DNA of 64,000 bases from Panacagrimonas sp965216845 (GTDB lineage: Bacteria > Pseudomonadota > Gammaproteobacteria > Nevskiales > Nevskiaceae): the NCBI GenBank assembly GCA_965216845.1, contig OZ244200.1, positions 2,666,001-2,730,000 of the forward strand. The letters run 5' to 3'. Below the pieces are notes generated by a model, which had not been told where the DNA came from, searched no databases, and worked only from the letters and a program-made list of their open reading frames with translations. The number at the start of each line of letters is the position of its first letter. The stretch's first letter is position 1. The translations under genes and the position numbers were made by a program. Of the stretch, positions 17,579 to 27,334 are shown piece after piece.

Positions 17579-18184
17579 TCAGCGATAAGTCAGTAGCCCG
17601 TAGCTTACCCGACCGGCTGATTTTTCCCGGATCCATGCGTAGCCCGGCGGCAGTTTTGGTGTCTGCCCCAGCGGCCATTCCACATAGATGCGCGCGTTGG
17701 CGCTCAACAGCGGCGGCAACAGATTCAAACAGGGTTCCAACAAACCGCTGGCATAGGGCGGATCGAGAAACACCAGCTCGAACTTCTCATCGTCGCGGTT
17801 TGGCCGAGCCGCTGTCGCGCCCAACCAGCTCAGCGCCTCGGCCTGCTCGACCCGCGAACGCTCGACGGCACCGAGGGTGGCGACCGAATCCCTGATCGCG
17901 GCCAGGGCGACGGGAGACTGTTCCACGAACCTCACCACGGCGGCGTCGCGCGACAAGGCCTCCAAGCCCAGAGCGCCGCTGCCGGCAAACAAATCCAGCG
18001 CACAGGCACCGCAGACGCGCGGCGCCAGCCAATCGAACAAGGTTTGCCGAACCCGATCCGGCGTTGGCCGCAAACCTTCGACCTGCGGCACGAGCAGCCG
18101 CCGGCTACGCCACCGGCCACCGATGATGCGCAACTGACCCGACGGGCGCCTCACCGCGAACAAGGGCCGTCGCGTGGTGGCCAA
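17579..18184 (-). CDS. rsmD: 16S rRNA (guanine-966 N2) methyltransferase
   Basis: A 201-residue SAM-dependent methyltransferase. The SAM-binding motif DLFAGSGALGLEAL (64-77) and the catalytic DPPY (141-144) are intact. It modifies G966 in the small ribosomal subunit. First gene of the rsmD-coaD-ferredoxin-ggt run, 15 bp downstream of a small secreted protein gene. Confidence 0.95.
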   Translation of the reverse strand: MATTRRPLFAVRRPSGQLRIIGGRWRSRRLLVPQVEGLRPTPDRVRQTLFDWLAPRVCGACALDLFAGSGALGLEALSRDAAVVRFVEQSPVALAAIRDSVATLGAVERSRVEQAEALSWLGATAARPNRDDEKFELVFLDPPYASGLLEPCLNLLPPLLSANARIYVEWPLGQTPKLPPGYAWIREKSAGRVSYGLLTYR

Positions 18185-18199
18185 CGGCCCATGTCCTGC

Positions 18200-18544
18200 T
18201 TATTCAGAAAGCGTTCCGGCGGTCGCCTCCGGCGGAATCTCGATCACCGGCGGCGGCGCGGCCGGCTGTGGCGGTCGGGCGGGCTGGTCCATCCCCGCTT
18301 CCACCATCAGGCGTTGAGCCACAACACAGGCCTGTTCCCATTGACGGCGCGCCTGCAGGATGGCCGGGTCCGACAGCGGGTCGGCAACGCCGGCCTCCAG
18401 GCGCTGGACCTTTGCCTTTTCCTGCGCACAGACAGCACGTGCCTTGGCCACTTCCGATGCGCTGGGTTGTGCCGCGGCGATTGCTGGAAAAGCGGTGATG
18501 ATCACCGCCAGCGTGGTTACTGAAAATCTCTGTTTTGCATTCAC
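18200..18544 (-). CDS. small secreted hypothetical protein
   Basis: A 114-residue protein of unknown function. The GTG at 18544 is preferred over an upstream in-frame start because a GGAG site precedes it and it exposes a clear signal peptide (hydrophobic LAVIITAFPAIAAA, cleavage likely after AAA-Q). The mature part has a charged helical segment with two cysteines (VCAQE, QACVV) and a Pro-rich acidic tail. It precedes rsmD by 15 bp and may share its transcript. I do not recognise a family. Confidence 0.65.
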   Translation of the reverse strand: MNAKQRFSVTTLAVIITAFPAIAAAQPSASEVAKARAVCAQEKAKVQRLEAGVADPLSDPAILQARRQWEQACVVAQRLMVEAGMDQPARPPQPAAPPPVIEIPPEATAGTLSE

Positions 18545-18659
18545 GGCTTTCTCCTTTTCAAGGGACCGAATGGGCGCGCCCACGGCATTGCGCGGTCGCG
18601 CCTGGCGGATTCCATCATCCGCATCAGCAGTGAACAAGATATGAACTGATCGTCAGCTT

Positions 18660-20111
18660 TCAAGCACTGGTGCCGCCCACGGTCAGGCCGTCCACCCGCA
18701 AGGTGGGTTGCCCTACCCCCACCGGAACGCTTTGTCCGTCCTTGCCGCAAATCCCTACGCCGCTATCGAGTTTGAGGTCATTTCCGACCATGGAAATGCG
18801 TTGCAAGACCTCTGGTCCGTTACCGATCAGCGTGGCGCCCTTGACCGGCCGCCCGACTTTCCCATCTTCCACCAGATAGGCCTCAGAGGCCGAGAACACG
18901 AAATTACCGGAAGTGATGTCCACCTGACCGCCGCCAAAATTCACCGCGTAAATTCCGTTCTTGACCGACGACAGAATCTCCGCCGGATCGTGTGGGCCGG
19001 CCAGCATATAGGTGTTGGTCATGCGCGGCATCACCAGACAGGAGAAGGACTCGCGCCGCCCATTGCCGGTTACCGGCTGATTCATCAGACGCGCGTTGAG
19101 CGCATCCTGCATGTAGCCGCGCAACACGCCGTTCTCGATCAGGGTGGTGCATTGCGATGCGTGACCTTCATCGTCCTGCGACAGCGATCCACGTCGTCCC
19201 GGCAGGGTGCCGTCGTCCACCACCGTGCAATGCGCCGGCGCCACGCGTTCACCCACACGGCCGCTGAATGCGGAGCTGCCCTTGCGATTGAAATCACCCT
19301 CCAGTCCGTGGCCGACCGCCTCATGCAACAGGACGCCAGGCCACCCGGGGCCGAGCACCACCGTCATCTGACCCGCCGGCGCGGCCACCGCGTCCAGCGC
19401 CACCAGCGCTTGTCGCACCGCCTCGACCGCCAGGTCTTCAGGGTGCGAGGTTTGCAGCAGCGCCAAAGCATCACGCCCGCCACCGCCGCTGTGCGCCTGT
19501 TCGCGACGACCGTCCTGTTCGACAATCACGCTCACATCCATCCGCACCAGCGGGCGGACATCGGCACTCCAATGACCGTCGCTGCGCGCCACCATCACCA
19601 GTTCCGACTGCGCCGCCAGCGAAACCATCACCTGTTTGACGCGCGAATCCGCCGCGCGCGCCGCATGATCGGCGCGGCGCAACAAGGCCAGCTTGTCCGC
19701 CGTTGGCAAGCTCCTGGGCGGGTCGGCCGGTGGATACAAGGCGGGACGGGATTCAACCTTCAAGGCCGCGCCGGCGCCCGCGCGACCGTCCGCCACAATG
19801 GCGCGTGCGGCGCTGGCGGCGTCTTTCATCGCATCCAGCCGAATATCTTCCGAATACGCCAGCCCCTGCCGGTCCGCCGCCACCGCGCGCACGCCCACGC
19901 CCTGTTCCAGGCTGTGACTGCCGGACTTGACGATGCCGTCTTCCAGCGACCAATGTTCGGTGCGGGTGGACTGGAAATACAGGTCCGCAGCGTCCACACC
20001 CGGGCGCATCAAGTCACCCAGCACCGATTGCAGCTGGTGTGGTTCCAATGCGGCCGGATCAAGAAAGCGCTGCTGCGCAAGATCGATGGATGGCTTGTTC
20101 ATCGCTGGCAT
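18660..20111 (-). CDS. tldD: TldD metalloprotease
   Basis: A 483-residue member of the TldD/PmbA family; TldD with TldE degrades unfolded peptides and matures modified peptides such as microcin B17. The zinc motif HEAVGH (263-268) is intact, as is the family block NARLMNQPVTGNGRR. An ATG three codons later is an alternative start; both lie within 12 bp after the nitrilase stop. It closes the maf-rng-yhdP-nitrilase-tldD array. The TldE/PmbA partner is not in the window. Confidence 0.96.
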   Translation of the reverse strand: MPAMNKPSIDLAQQRFLDPAALEPHQLQSVLGDLMRPGVDAADLYFQSTRTEHWSLEDGIVKSGSHSLEQGVGVRAVAADRQGLAYSEDIRLDAMKDAASAARAIVADGRAGAGAALKVESRPALYPPADPPRSLPTADKLALLRRADHAARAADSRVKQVMVSLAAQSELVMVARSDGHWSADVRPLVRMDVSVIVEQDGRREQAHSGGGGRDALALLQTSHPEDLAVEAVRQALVALDAVAAPAGQMTVVLGPGWPGVLLHEAVGHGLEGDFNRKGSSAFSGRVGERVAPAHCTVVDDGTLPGRRGSLSQDDEGHASQCTTLIENGVLRGYMQDALNARLMNQPVTGNGRRESFSCLVMPRMTNTYMLAGPHDPAEILSSVKNGIYAVNFGGGQVDITSGNFVFSASEAYLVEDGKVGRPVKGATLIGNGPEVLQRISMVGNDLKLDSGVGICGKDGQSVPVGVGQPTLRVDGLTVGGTSA

Positions 20112-20112
20112 G

Positions 20113-20937
20113 TTACAGCCGCCGGTGATCCAATGCGGGAAAGCGTTGCCGCTGGGATTGCAAGCCGTTCAAATCGATCTCGGCGTTGACCACGGCTTCG
20201 CCGCCGTCCGCCTCGGCCAAACACTGCCCCCAGGGGCTGACGATCATCGAATGCCCCCAGGTCTGACTCCCACCCGGATGGACGCCGCCCTGATTGGGCG
20301 CCAGCACATAGCAAAGGTTTTCCACCGCGCGCGCGCGCAACAAGGTGGACCAGTGCGCTTCCCCGGTCTTGGCGGTAAACGCCGACGGCACACACAACAA
20401 TTCGGCGCCCTGTTCTGACAAAGCCCGGTAAAGCTCCGGGAAACGCAAGTCGTAACAAATGCTCAGACCCAAGCGCCCGGCCGGCGTTTGCACCACGGCG
20501 GGCGATGGCGCGCCGTGGGCAATGGATGAGGATTCGCGGTAATGCTCCAGCTTGCCGTTGCGCTCCACCGCCACGTCGAACAGGTGAATCTTGTCGTAAC
20601 GCGCCGCCAACGCACCGTCGGCCTGATAGACCAGACAGGCGGCATACACCTTGTTCGGTTCATCCGGTACCGCCATCGGCACCGAACCGGCCACAATCCA
20701 CAAGCCCAGACGCGACGCGGTGGCGGCAAGAAAATCCTGAATCGGCCCGCCGCCGGTTTGCTCGGCATGCGGCAACTTGTCGCGCTCGCGTGCGCCGGTA
20801 AAGGCAAAATTCTCCGGTAGCGCAGCCAGCACCGCGCCCTGCCCTGCGGCAATTTCCAGCAAGGCGCCGGCGCGTGACAGGTTTTCTGACAGATCGGCCG
20901 CGGACACCATTTGGATGACGCTGACTTTGGCGTTCAT
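20113..20937 (-). CDS. carbon-nitrogen hydrolase (nitrilase superfamily)
   Basis: A 274-residue enzyme with the catalytic triad Glu42 (PENF), Lys116 (YDKIHLF) and Cys161 (ICYDLRFPELY). The sequence and its position between yhdP and tldD match the Nit1/YbeM-like group, whose known members hydrolyse deaminated glutathione or other omega-amides; the substrate is inferred only. The start overlaps the yhdP stop by 4 bp and tldD begins 1 bp after it. Confidence 0.93.
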   Translation of the reverse strand: MNAKVSVIQMVSAADLSENLSRAGALLEIAAGQGAVLAALPENFAFTGARERDKLPHAEQTGGGPIQDFLAATASRLGLWIVAGSVPMAVPDEPNKVYAACLVYQADGALAARYDKIHLFDVAVERNGKLEHYRESSSIAHGAPSPAVVQTPAGRLGLSICYDLRFPELYRALSEQGAELLCVPSAFTAKTGEAHWSTLLRARAVENLCYVLAPNQGGVHPGGSQTWGHSMIVSPWGQCLAEADGGEAVVNAEIDLNGLQSQRQRFPALDHRRL

Positions 20938-23900
20938 GGGCGGCCCACCTGCGGCTTGCGGGTGGACCTGGGCGTCTCAAGAATGGCCAGCGAACGTTCC
21001 ACTTGCGGATCCTCCCATTTTCCCGTCACCTTGTAGCGCAACTGCGTTGCCTGATCCAGCGGCTTGTCCAGCACCTCCTGCGCAATCAGCGCCAGGGCGC
21101 CGGCGGCGGGACCGCCGAGCAGCAAGGCGCCGAGCGTCACGCCGGATGAGACATCCGGGTAAACCGCAACCTCCTGATCGTAGCTGCGATCCGCCAGCCC
21201 GACGTCGCCGCGCAACTCCATGCGCAGGGACGGTCCGACGATATCCAGGTTATCGGTGGTCGCGGTGCCCTGAGCCAGCAGAAAATCGCCCTTGATGCGA
21301 TCAAAGCTGAGTCCCTTGGATAAGACATCGCCAAAATCCAGAGCCAGGCGTCGCGGCAGCGCGTAGAAGTTGATCAGCCCCAGGACACGGCCCGCACCCG
21401 GCTCCACCGCGCGTAGTTTTCCATCATCAAACCGCAGCTTGATTTCACCGCTTGCGTGACGCCAATTCAGGCCGTGCTCCGCGCCAGGTACATCCTGCGG
21501 CCAGCGAATCTGTCCGCTGAATGCGCTTTTTTGCGAACTCAGGTTGGGTACATATCCCAGCGTCTGGAGGATGGCATCGATGTTGTCGGTTTGGGCATCA
21601 AACGCCAGCTCGGCGGAGGAACGCTGATCGCGGCGCTGCCACCAGCCTTGCAGCGAAATCTCGGTGCCCTTGCCACCGGCGGCGAAATGATCGATGCGTT
21701 GTCCACCGGCAACCGCCTGCGTGCGCAATTCCAGTTTACCCAGCTGCGCAGCGCCCATGCGCAACTGCTCGACCTCGACATCCAGCAACGGCAGCTTGCC
21801 CGGATCGACCGCGCTGGCCGGAGCTTGCGATTGCTGCCGGCCATTGCTGCGCCCCTGCGCAGCAAGATGCAGGCGCTGCAGGCGGGCGCTGAGCACACCG
21901 GCGCGTTGATCGCGACGAAACCCGATCACCCCTTCGGCGCCATTGCCGCGCAACTGAGCAAACCACCCGCCCGGCTGCGGCGTCCAGCTCATCCGAACCC
22001 CTTCCACCATCGGCCCACCCAGGTGCACGCGCCCGGCATTCAAATCCAGGCGTGTCTGCATCGCGGCGTCACCGCCGCCGGCCGGCAGCAACTGGCCCCA
22101 GCGCCAAATGTCCAGTTCCGGCACCGTGCCGGTGATCACCAAACCATCTTCACTGGCGACTGGCGCCGCTCCCGGGCCAAGCCGAATCAGGGCACGACGC
22201 AGCTTCAGCGGAGACGCCGCCAGACGCGAAAATGCCAGATCCAGTCCAATGCGCTCGGCCACTTCCAGATTCACCCGCAGCGGAAATTCATCCTCGAAAC
22301 GCAGCCGCAGGTCGGTGTTCCAGGCTTCGTCCGCAGCTTTTTCCAGCGGCAACGGAAGCTTGGCGCTCAACCCCACCAGATCGGACTGCAAACGCAACTG
22401 TGGCCGTACCTTGCCTTGCAAGGGCAGGCTCGCGCGCCAGCGGCTACTGCCACTGAGCCCCGAACGAAGATTTGCGGGAATGAAACGACCGAGGCCGTCG
22501 GCGCCTTGCTCTGCATTCCAGTCAAAGCTTGCGCGCAACAAAGCACCTTCGCTCAGGCTGAGGATCGAAGCACGGATCGGGGTTTGATACAGCTCGCCCG
22601 TCAACGCATCGGCGGACAGACTTTTTCGGTCAAAGGCAATCGTGCCGCGGATTTTTTCGATGGGGGCACCCAGGCCGGTGATGCGCAGCGCGGTGTCTTG
22701 CAGGTGAATCTGCCCCTGCACACGGGTCTGTTTGGGCGTGCGCAGCGGCACATTCAATTCCAGCGTGGTACGCACGGTTCCGGTGGCGCTGGTTTGGTCG
22801 CTGAGAAACCGCAGGCGCTTTGCCAAGGGTGTTTCAGGCAGCACACGGTAATACTGTTCGGCCTGGCCGCTCACCGCGCCGCGAATGCGCAGCTGGCGCT
22901 GTTTGAAATCCACGAGATCCGCCGTGCCCGATTTCACCGACAAGCCGCCCACTTTCGCCGAACGCGATTCCACGCGGATGCCGCCGCCGTCAATCGCGAT
23001 CCTGGCGTTGGCGCGCTCCACCGCCGGCCATTGCCGGTGATAGTCCAGACGCCCGTTTCTGACATCCAGGTCAATATCAAACCGCCCGGGGTGTTCGACG
23101 AACGGAAAGTGCGCCAGTGCACCGTCGACCACCACGCTGCCGGCTTCGACACGGCCACCCTGCACGGCGCGGCCCAGCCATGATCGTAATTTTGGATGCC
23201 AAACCTTTGGCATCCAGGGTTTGAGCCGGGTGGCGTCCTCGGCCTTGAAATCGGCACGCAGGGACAGACGTGGGGAGCGTTCGTCGCGCGGCAGATCAAG
23301 GTTCACCTGCGCCGTGCCTTGGGTGCCCAGCCCGCGCCAGGAAAGATCCGATGAGCTGAGCTCAACTTCGTCCGCCGTTTGCGACCAGGCCAGCTCACCG
23401 CCGATCTGCTCCAGCAGCAGGGCCTGATCGAACAGGCGCGCGTATTCCAGTTGAATGGCTTGATCGGCAAACTTGAGACGCCCGCCGGTTTCCGAAAGCC
23501 ATAGCTGCGCCTGCAGGCCCTCGAACGAGGGGCCGTCGGTTTGACTGCGCAGCGCCACCTGTTGCAGACCCGCCTTGGCGTTGAAACGCAGCCGGTTGTC
23601 GTGCAGGCGACTGCGCAGCACCAGGCCTTGCACCTTGCCTTGCAACCCGGCGGACAGTGCCTGCGCCTGCGGCGGCAGGCCGCTGGGAAACAAGCCGAGC
23701 CAGGCCACCATATCCGCCAGCATCAGGTGATCCAGGCTGAGCGCGAATTCACGTGAGCCGTCATCGTTTTGGCGAAACTCGGCGTGCCCACCGGTCTGCG
23801 GCCAGAACCCATTGACGCCTTGGGCGGAGAGATTTCGCAAGGCGATTCGCCAACCCTCGGCGCCGCGTGTGACCGCCGTTCTCAGGTTCAGATTTCGCAG

Positions 23901-24773
23901 GCGGTGGGTTTGTTCCGCCAGGCGGCCACGGATCAAATCCGCGGAGACCTCGGCATCAATCTCCTGCAATTGCATGCCCAGCAGCTCCGCGCTGAGATGG
24001 AGCTCGGTGCCGGCGAAATCGATGCGACCGCCCGGTCGCAGCAAGGCGTCCAGCCACGGCAAATTTCGCAACTTGCGAACCTGCATGCGCCACTGGCCGC
24101 GCCATTCGTCCGCTTCTGACAAGTCTCCGAGAATTTCCCCGTCCACTTGAATGGATTGCCCCATATTAGGCGGCAGCAATAACTCCACGCTGGCCGCAAG
24201 CCCGCGTTCGGTGCGATGCAATTGCGCTTCGAGCAACTGAAACGCGCCCGGATCGCTGTTTAACTGCGCATCCTCCAGGCGCAACTCGCTGTTTTTGAAT
24301 GTGAGCTGATCAAAGCGTTCCATCAAGGAAGTCCAGTCCTCACCCGAGGCCTGCCCGCCGGCACTGTCCAGCCCACGGATGGAGAACACGCCCTGTTCGT
24401 TGCGACTGACCACCAACTGCACACCATCCACGCCCACACGCGACGGCAGCCGCGAGCCACGCAGCAGCCGCGCCCATTCAAAATCCAGATGCAGGCGGCG
24501 CGCGGACAAGGCCGGACTCAGACCATCGTCGGCGTACACCGTGATGTCGGACAGCGTCAGACGCGGCGACATGCGACGCCACACCAGCGACACCCCACCG
24601 ATATCGACCTGCCGTTCGGCGACTTTTTCCACATAGGCGGAAATATCGTTGGACAAGCGCGGCACCATCAGCACCGCCAGCTGAAACGCGCCGCTGAGCA
24701 GCGCGCCCAGAATCACCAGCGACGCCACCACGGTGACGACACGCGCCCACCAGCGACGACTTACGCGTTCCAT
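20934..24773 (-). CDS. yhdP: YhdP-family AsmA-like envelope lipid transport protein
   Basis: A very large (1279-residue) protein anchored by one N-terminal helix (about 12-34), with the rest in the periplasm as repeated beta-rich AsmA-like segments. The C-terminal block with RALIRLGPGA, LLGGPAAGALALI and the ending YKVTGKWEDPQVE is typical of YhdP. In Escherichia coli YhdP works with TamB and YdbH in moving phospholipid to the outer membrane. Its location between rng and tldD is the conserved one. Confidence 0.95.
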   Translation of the reverse strand: MERVSRRWWARVVTVVASLVILGALLSGAFQLAVLMVPRLSNDISAYVEKVAERQVDIGGVSLVWRRMSPRLTLSDITVYADDGLSPALSARRLHLDFEWARLLRGSRLPSRVGVDGVQLVVSRNEQGVFSIRGLDSAGGQASGEDWTSLMERFDQLTFKNSELRLEDAQLNSDPGAFQLLEAQLHRTERGLAASVELLLPPNMGQSIQVDGEILGDLSEADEWRGQWRMQVRKLRNLPWLDALLRPGGRIDFAGTELHLSAELLGMQLQEIDAEVSADLIRGRLAEQTHRLRNLNLRTAVTRGAEGWRIALRNLSAQGVNGFWPQTGGHAEFRQNDDGSREFALSLDHLMLADMVAWLGLFPSGLPPQAQALSAGLQGKVQGLVLRSRLHDNRLRFNAKAGLQQVALRSQTDGPSFEGLQAQLWLSETGGRLKFADQAIQLEYARLFDQALLLEQIGGELAWSQTADEVELSSSDLSWRGLGTQGTAQVNLDLPRDERSPRLSLRADFKAEDATRLKPWMPKVWHPKLRSWLGRAVQGGRVEAGSVVVDGALAHFPFVEHPGRFDIDLDVRNGRLDYHRQWPAVERANARIAIDGGGIRVESRSAKVGGLSVKSGTADLVDFKQRQLRIRGAVSGQAEQYYRVLPETPLAKRLRFLSDQTSATGTVRTTLELNVPLRTPKQTRVQGQIHLQDTALRITGLGAPIEKIRGTIAFDRKSLSADALTGELYQTPIRASILSLSEGALLRASFDWNAEQGADGLGRFIPANLRSGLSGSSRWRASLPLQGKVRPQLRLQSDLVGLSAKLPLPLEKAADEAWNTDLRLRFEDEFPLRVNLEVAERIGLDLAFSRLAASPLKLRRALIRLGPGAAPVASEDGLVITGTVPELDIWRWGQLLPAGGGDAAMQTRLDLNAGRVHLGGPMVEGVRMSWTPQPGGWFAQLRGNGAEGVIGFRRDQRAGVLSARLQRLHLAAQGRSNGRQQSQAPASAVDPGKLPLLDVEVEQLRMGAAQLGKLELRTQAVAGGQRIDHFAAGGKGTEISLQGWWQRRDQRSSAELAFDAQTDNIDAILQTLGYVPNLSSQKSAFSGQIRWPQDVPGAEHGLNWRHASGEIKLRFDDGKLRAVEPGAGRVLGLINFYALPRRLALDFGDVLSKGLSFDRIKGDFLLAQGTATTDNLDIVGPSLRMELRGDVGLADRSYDQEVAVYPDVSSGVTLGALLLGGPAAGALALIAQEVLDKPLDQATQLRYKVTGKWEDPQVERSLAILETPRSTRKPQVGRP

Positions 24774-24878
24774 GACTGGTAAATCATCAAGATTACAAGG
24801 CCGGAGGGGTCAATGTCGCCTGGCGCGGAACAAGCAAGTGAAGGTGAATGGGCCGGTCCGGCGTGGTGTCAAAGCCAT

Positions 24879-26345
24879 CTACAGCGGGACGACGTCAAAG
24901 CTTTCCGGATGATAAGCCGCCTCGGATTGTAGGCGGATTGGCCGGTCCAGGCTCGCCTCGAGTTCGGCCAACCCGGAGGCCTGATCGTCCACCAGCCGCT
25001 GAATCACCGGCGGCGCCGCCAACACCAGAAAACTCCTGGCCTCGAACTGCCGCGCGGCGCGGCTGACCTCGCGCGCCACATCATGACAGATCGCCTCCAC
25101 CGTCTTGATCGAGCCGCGCCCTTCGCACACCGGACAGACCTGACACAGAATGTGTCCCAGCGACTCACGCGTGCGCTTGCGCGTCATCTCCACCAGGCCC
25201 AGAGGCGAGAACGGGAACACCTGCGAGCGCGCCGAATCTCGCTTGAGTTCTTTCTCCAGGGTCCGCAACACCTGCTGGCGGTGGTCCTCGTTGCGCATGT
25301 CGATGAAGTCCAGCACGATCAGGCCGCCCAGATTGCGCAATCGCAACTGACGCGCGATGGCCTGCGCCGCTTCCAGGTTGGTCTTGAGAATGGTCTCGTC
25401 CAGATTGCGGTGACCGGTGTAAGCGCCGGTGTTGACGTCCACCGTAGTCATCGCCTCCGTCTGATCGACAATCAGGTAGCCACCGGATTTGAGGTCAACC
25501 TGCCGTTGCAGCGCGCGATCAATATCATCCTCGACCCCGAACAGATCGAAAATCGGCGCCTGCCCCTGGTAGTGCTCGATCTTGTCCACCGCATCGGTCA
25601 CGAACACCTCGGCAAAGCGACGCACGCTGCGATATTCCTCGGCGTCGTCGATACGGATACGCTCCACCTCGGTGCCGATCAGATCGCGCAGAATGCGCAT
25701 GGACAGCGGCAGATCGCCGTGCACCATGCTGTGCGGCTGCGCCGACTTGGCCTCCTCGCTGATGGCCGACCACAACCGCAGTACGAAATCCAGATCGATG
25801 CGCAGCGCTTGTTCGTCAATGCCCTCGGCGGCGGTCCGGGCGATGACGCCAAAATCCGGACAGCGTTCCTGCGCCAGATTGGAAACGATGCCACGCAGTC
25901 GCTGGCGTTCTTCCTCATCCTCGATCCGCGCCGAGGCACCGCTGTGCGGCTCGAACGGCAGGAGTACCAGATAGCGCGACGGCACCGACAACAGCGTGGT
26001 CAGGCGTGCGCCCTTGCTGCCCAGCGGATCCTTCAGAATCTGCACCAGGACTTGCTGCCCCTCACTCACCAATTGCTGAATCTGTGGCGGCGTTTGTGTT
26101 TGCTGACCGTTCCCCGGCAAGTCCACCATATCCGCCGCATGCAGGAACGCGGTGCGCTCCAGGCCAATTTCAACAAAGGCGGCCTGCATGCCGGGCAGCA
26201 CACGCTTGACCACGCCCTTGTAGATATTGCCCACCAAACCGTGACGCGAGGTGCGTTGAATATGCAACTCCTGTGTGGCGCCGCCCTCCACCAGCGCTAC
26301 GCGCGTCTCCTGTTGACCTACGTTGACCAGCAACTCCGTACTCAT
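24879..26345 (-). CDS. rng: ribonuclease G
   Basis: A 488-residue endoribonuclease of the RNase E/G family that matures the 5' end of 16S rRNA and tRNAs. It shows the N-terminal S1 region (GNIYKGVVKRVLPGMQAAFVEIG), the catalytic metal-binding part (DQTEAMTTVDVNTG and DFIDMRNEDHR) and the zinc-link CPVCEGRG. The ATG at 26345 overlaps the maf stop (ATGA) and gives the family's usual start; the open frame upstream is not coding. Confidence 0.97.
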   Translation of the reverse strand: MSTELLVNVGQQETRVALVEGGATQELHIQRTSRHGLVGNIYKGVVKRVLPGMQAAFVEIGLERTAFLHAADMVDLPGNGQQTQTPPQIQQLVSEGQQVLVQILKDPLGSKGARLTTLLSVPSRYLVLLPFEPHSGASARIEDEEERQRLRGIVSNLAQERCPDFGVIARTAAEGIDEQALRIDLDFVLRLWSAISEEAKSAQPHSMVHGDLPLSMRILRDLIGTEVERIRIDDAEEYRSVRRFAEVFVTDAVDKIEHYQGQAPIFDLFGVEDDIDRALQRQVDLKSGGYLIVDQTEAMTTVDVNTGAYTGHRNLDETILKTNLEAAQAIARQLRLRNLGGLIVLDFIDMRNEDHRQQVLRTLEKELKRDSARSQVFPFSPLGLVEMTRKRTRESLGHILCQVCPVCEGRGSIKTVEAICHDVAREVSRAARQFEARSFLVLAAPPVIQRLVDDQASGLAELEASLDRPIRLQSEAAYHPESFDVVPL

Positions 26346-26923
26346 GTGGATTCCCGCGAAAAGACATTGAATTCGCTCAACAAGCGGCAGGTTTCGAACA
26401 GCGGCAGGCCGACCACGCCGCTGTAACTGCCGTCGATGGAGATCACCCATCGCGCCGCTCGCCCCTGAATGGCGTAGGCGCCAGCCTTGTCCGCCGGCTC
26501 GCCACTGGCCCAGTAGGCGTCGATTTCCGAAAGTGAAATCGGTGCAAGGCGCACCTTGGTTTCGGTATGGCAAATGCGTTTGACGGCGCCGTGGATCACC
26601 GCGACCGCGCTCACCACCAGGTGCTCGCGATTGGCCAGCGCGCCGAGCATTTGCCTGGCCTGGTTCAAATCCGCAGGCTTGCCCAGAATACGGCCGTCGA
26701 TGGAAACATCGGTATCCGCCCCCAGCACCGGCATCCGGGTTCGGGTCTGGTCCTGTACCGCCTGTGCCTTGGCCAGCGCGATGCAGCGGGCGAAATCCAC
26801 CGGCGACTGATCCGGCGCGGCCACCTCCTGCAGATCGGCCGGAACGGTCTCGAATCGATAAGCCTGCGCGCGCAACAACGCGACCCGCCGCGGCGAGCGC
26901 GAAGCCAGTAAGAAATCAGTCAT
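26342..26923 (-). CDS. maf: Maf/YhdE nucleoside triphosphate pyrophosphatase
   Basis: A 193-residue house-cleaning enzyme that hydrolyses dTTP/UTP and modified nucleotides. Motifs: SRSPRR near the N-terminus, GADTDVSIDG, LGKP, DKAGAYAIQG and GSYSGVVGLPL; the last two mark the YhdE (dTTP/UTP) subgroup. First gene of the maf-rng-yhdP array, with a divergent rhodanese gene about 100 bp away. Confidence 0.95.
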   Translation of the reverse strand: MTDFLLASRSPRRVALLRAQAYRFETVPADLQEVAAPDQSPVDFARCIALAKAQAVQDQTRTRMPVLGADTDVSIDGRILGKPADLNQARQMLGALANREHLVVSAVAVIHGAVKRICHTETKVRLAPISLSEIDAYWASGEPADKAGAYAIQGRAARWVISIDGSYSGVVGLPLFETCRLLSEFNVFSREST

Positions 26924-27019
26924 ACGTCAACTATCGCATGCGCCGCGGGTTTTTGGCGCCGCCCGTCGCGGCGCCGGGTCCAGTATGCTTGGCGGTGATC
27001 ACGGGCACGGCTGTTTCCT

Positions 27020-27334
27020 ATGCAACACCTCACACCGGCTGACTTCAAGCAGCTCATTGAGCAATCCGGCGTCCAGTTGTTGGATGTCAGAACCACCGAT
27101 GAAGTGCAGACTGCCACCATCGGTGGCGCGCAACACATTCCGCTGGATCAACTGGGGCAACGTGTCGGCGAGCTGGCGGCACAGCAGACGGTGGCGGTTT
27201 ATTGCCATCACGGCGTCCGCAGCGAGCGGGCCGGCCGGATACTGGAAAAAGCCGGCTTCGACAAAGTGGCGCATCTGGCCGGCGGCATCGACGCCTGGTC
27301 GGATCAAATCGACCCCAACATTCCAAAATACTGA
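27020..27334 (+). CDS. single-domain rhodanese
   Basis: A 104-residue cytoplasmic sulfurtransferase-like protein. The active loop is YCHHGVRS with Cys62, and LDVR marks the first rhodanese motif. Its stop overlaps the start of the TolC-family gene (TGATG), so the two are coupled; a functional link is not obvious from sequence. Confidence 0.93.
   Translation: MQHLTPADFKQLIEQSGVQLLDVRTTDEVQTATIGGAQHIPLDQLGQRVGELAAQQTVAVYCHHGVRSERAGRILEKAGFDKVAHLAGGIDAWSDQIDPNIPKY

Noticed and set aside
21456..23183. 575-codon open frame antisense to yhdP
   Set aside because: No recognisable domain, Arg/Gln-rich; yhdP on the other strand has clear family features.
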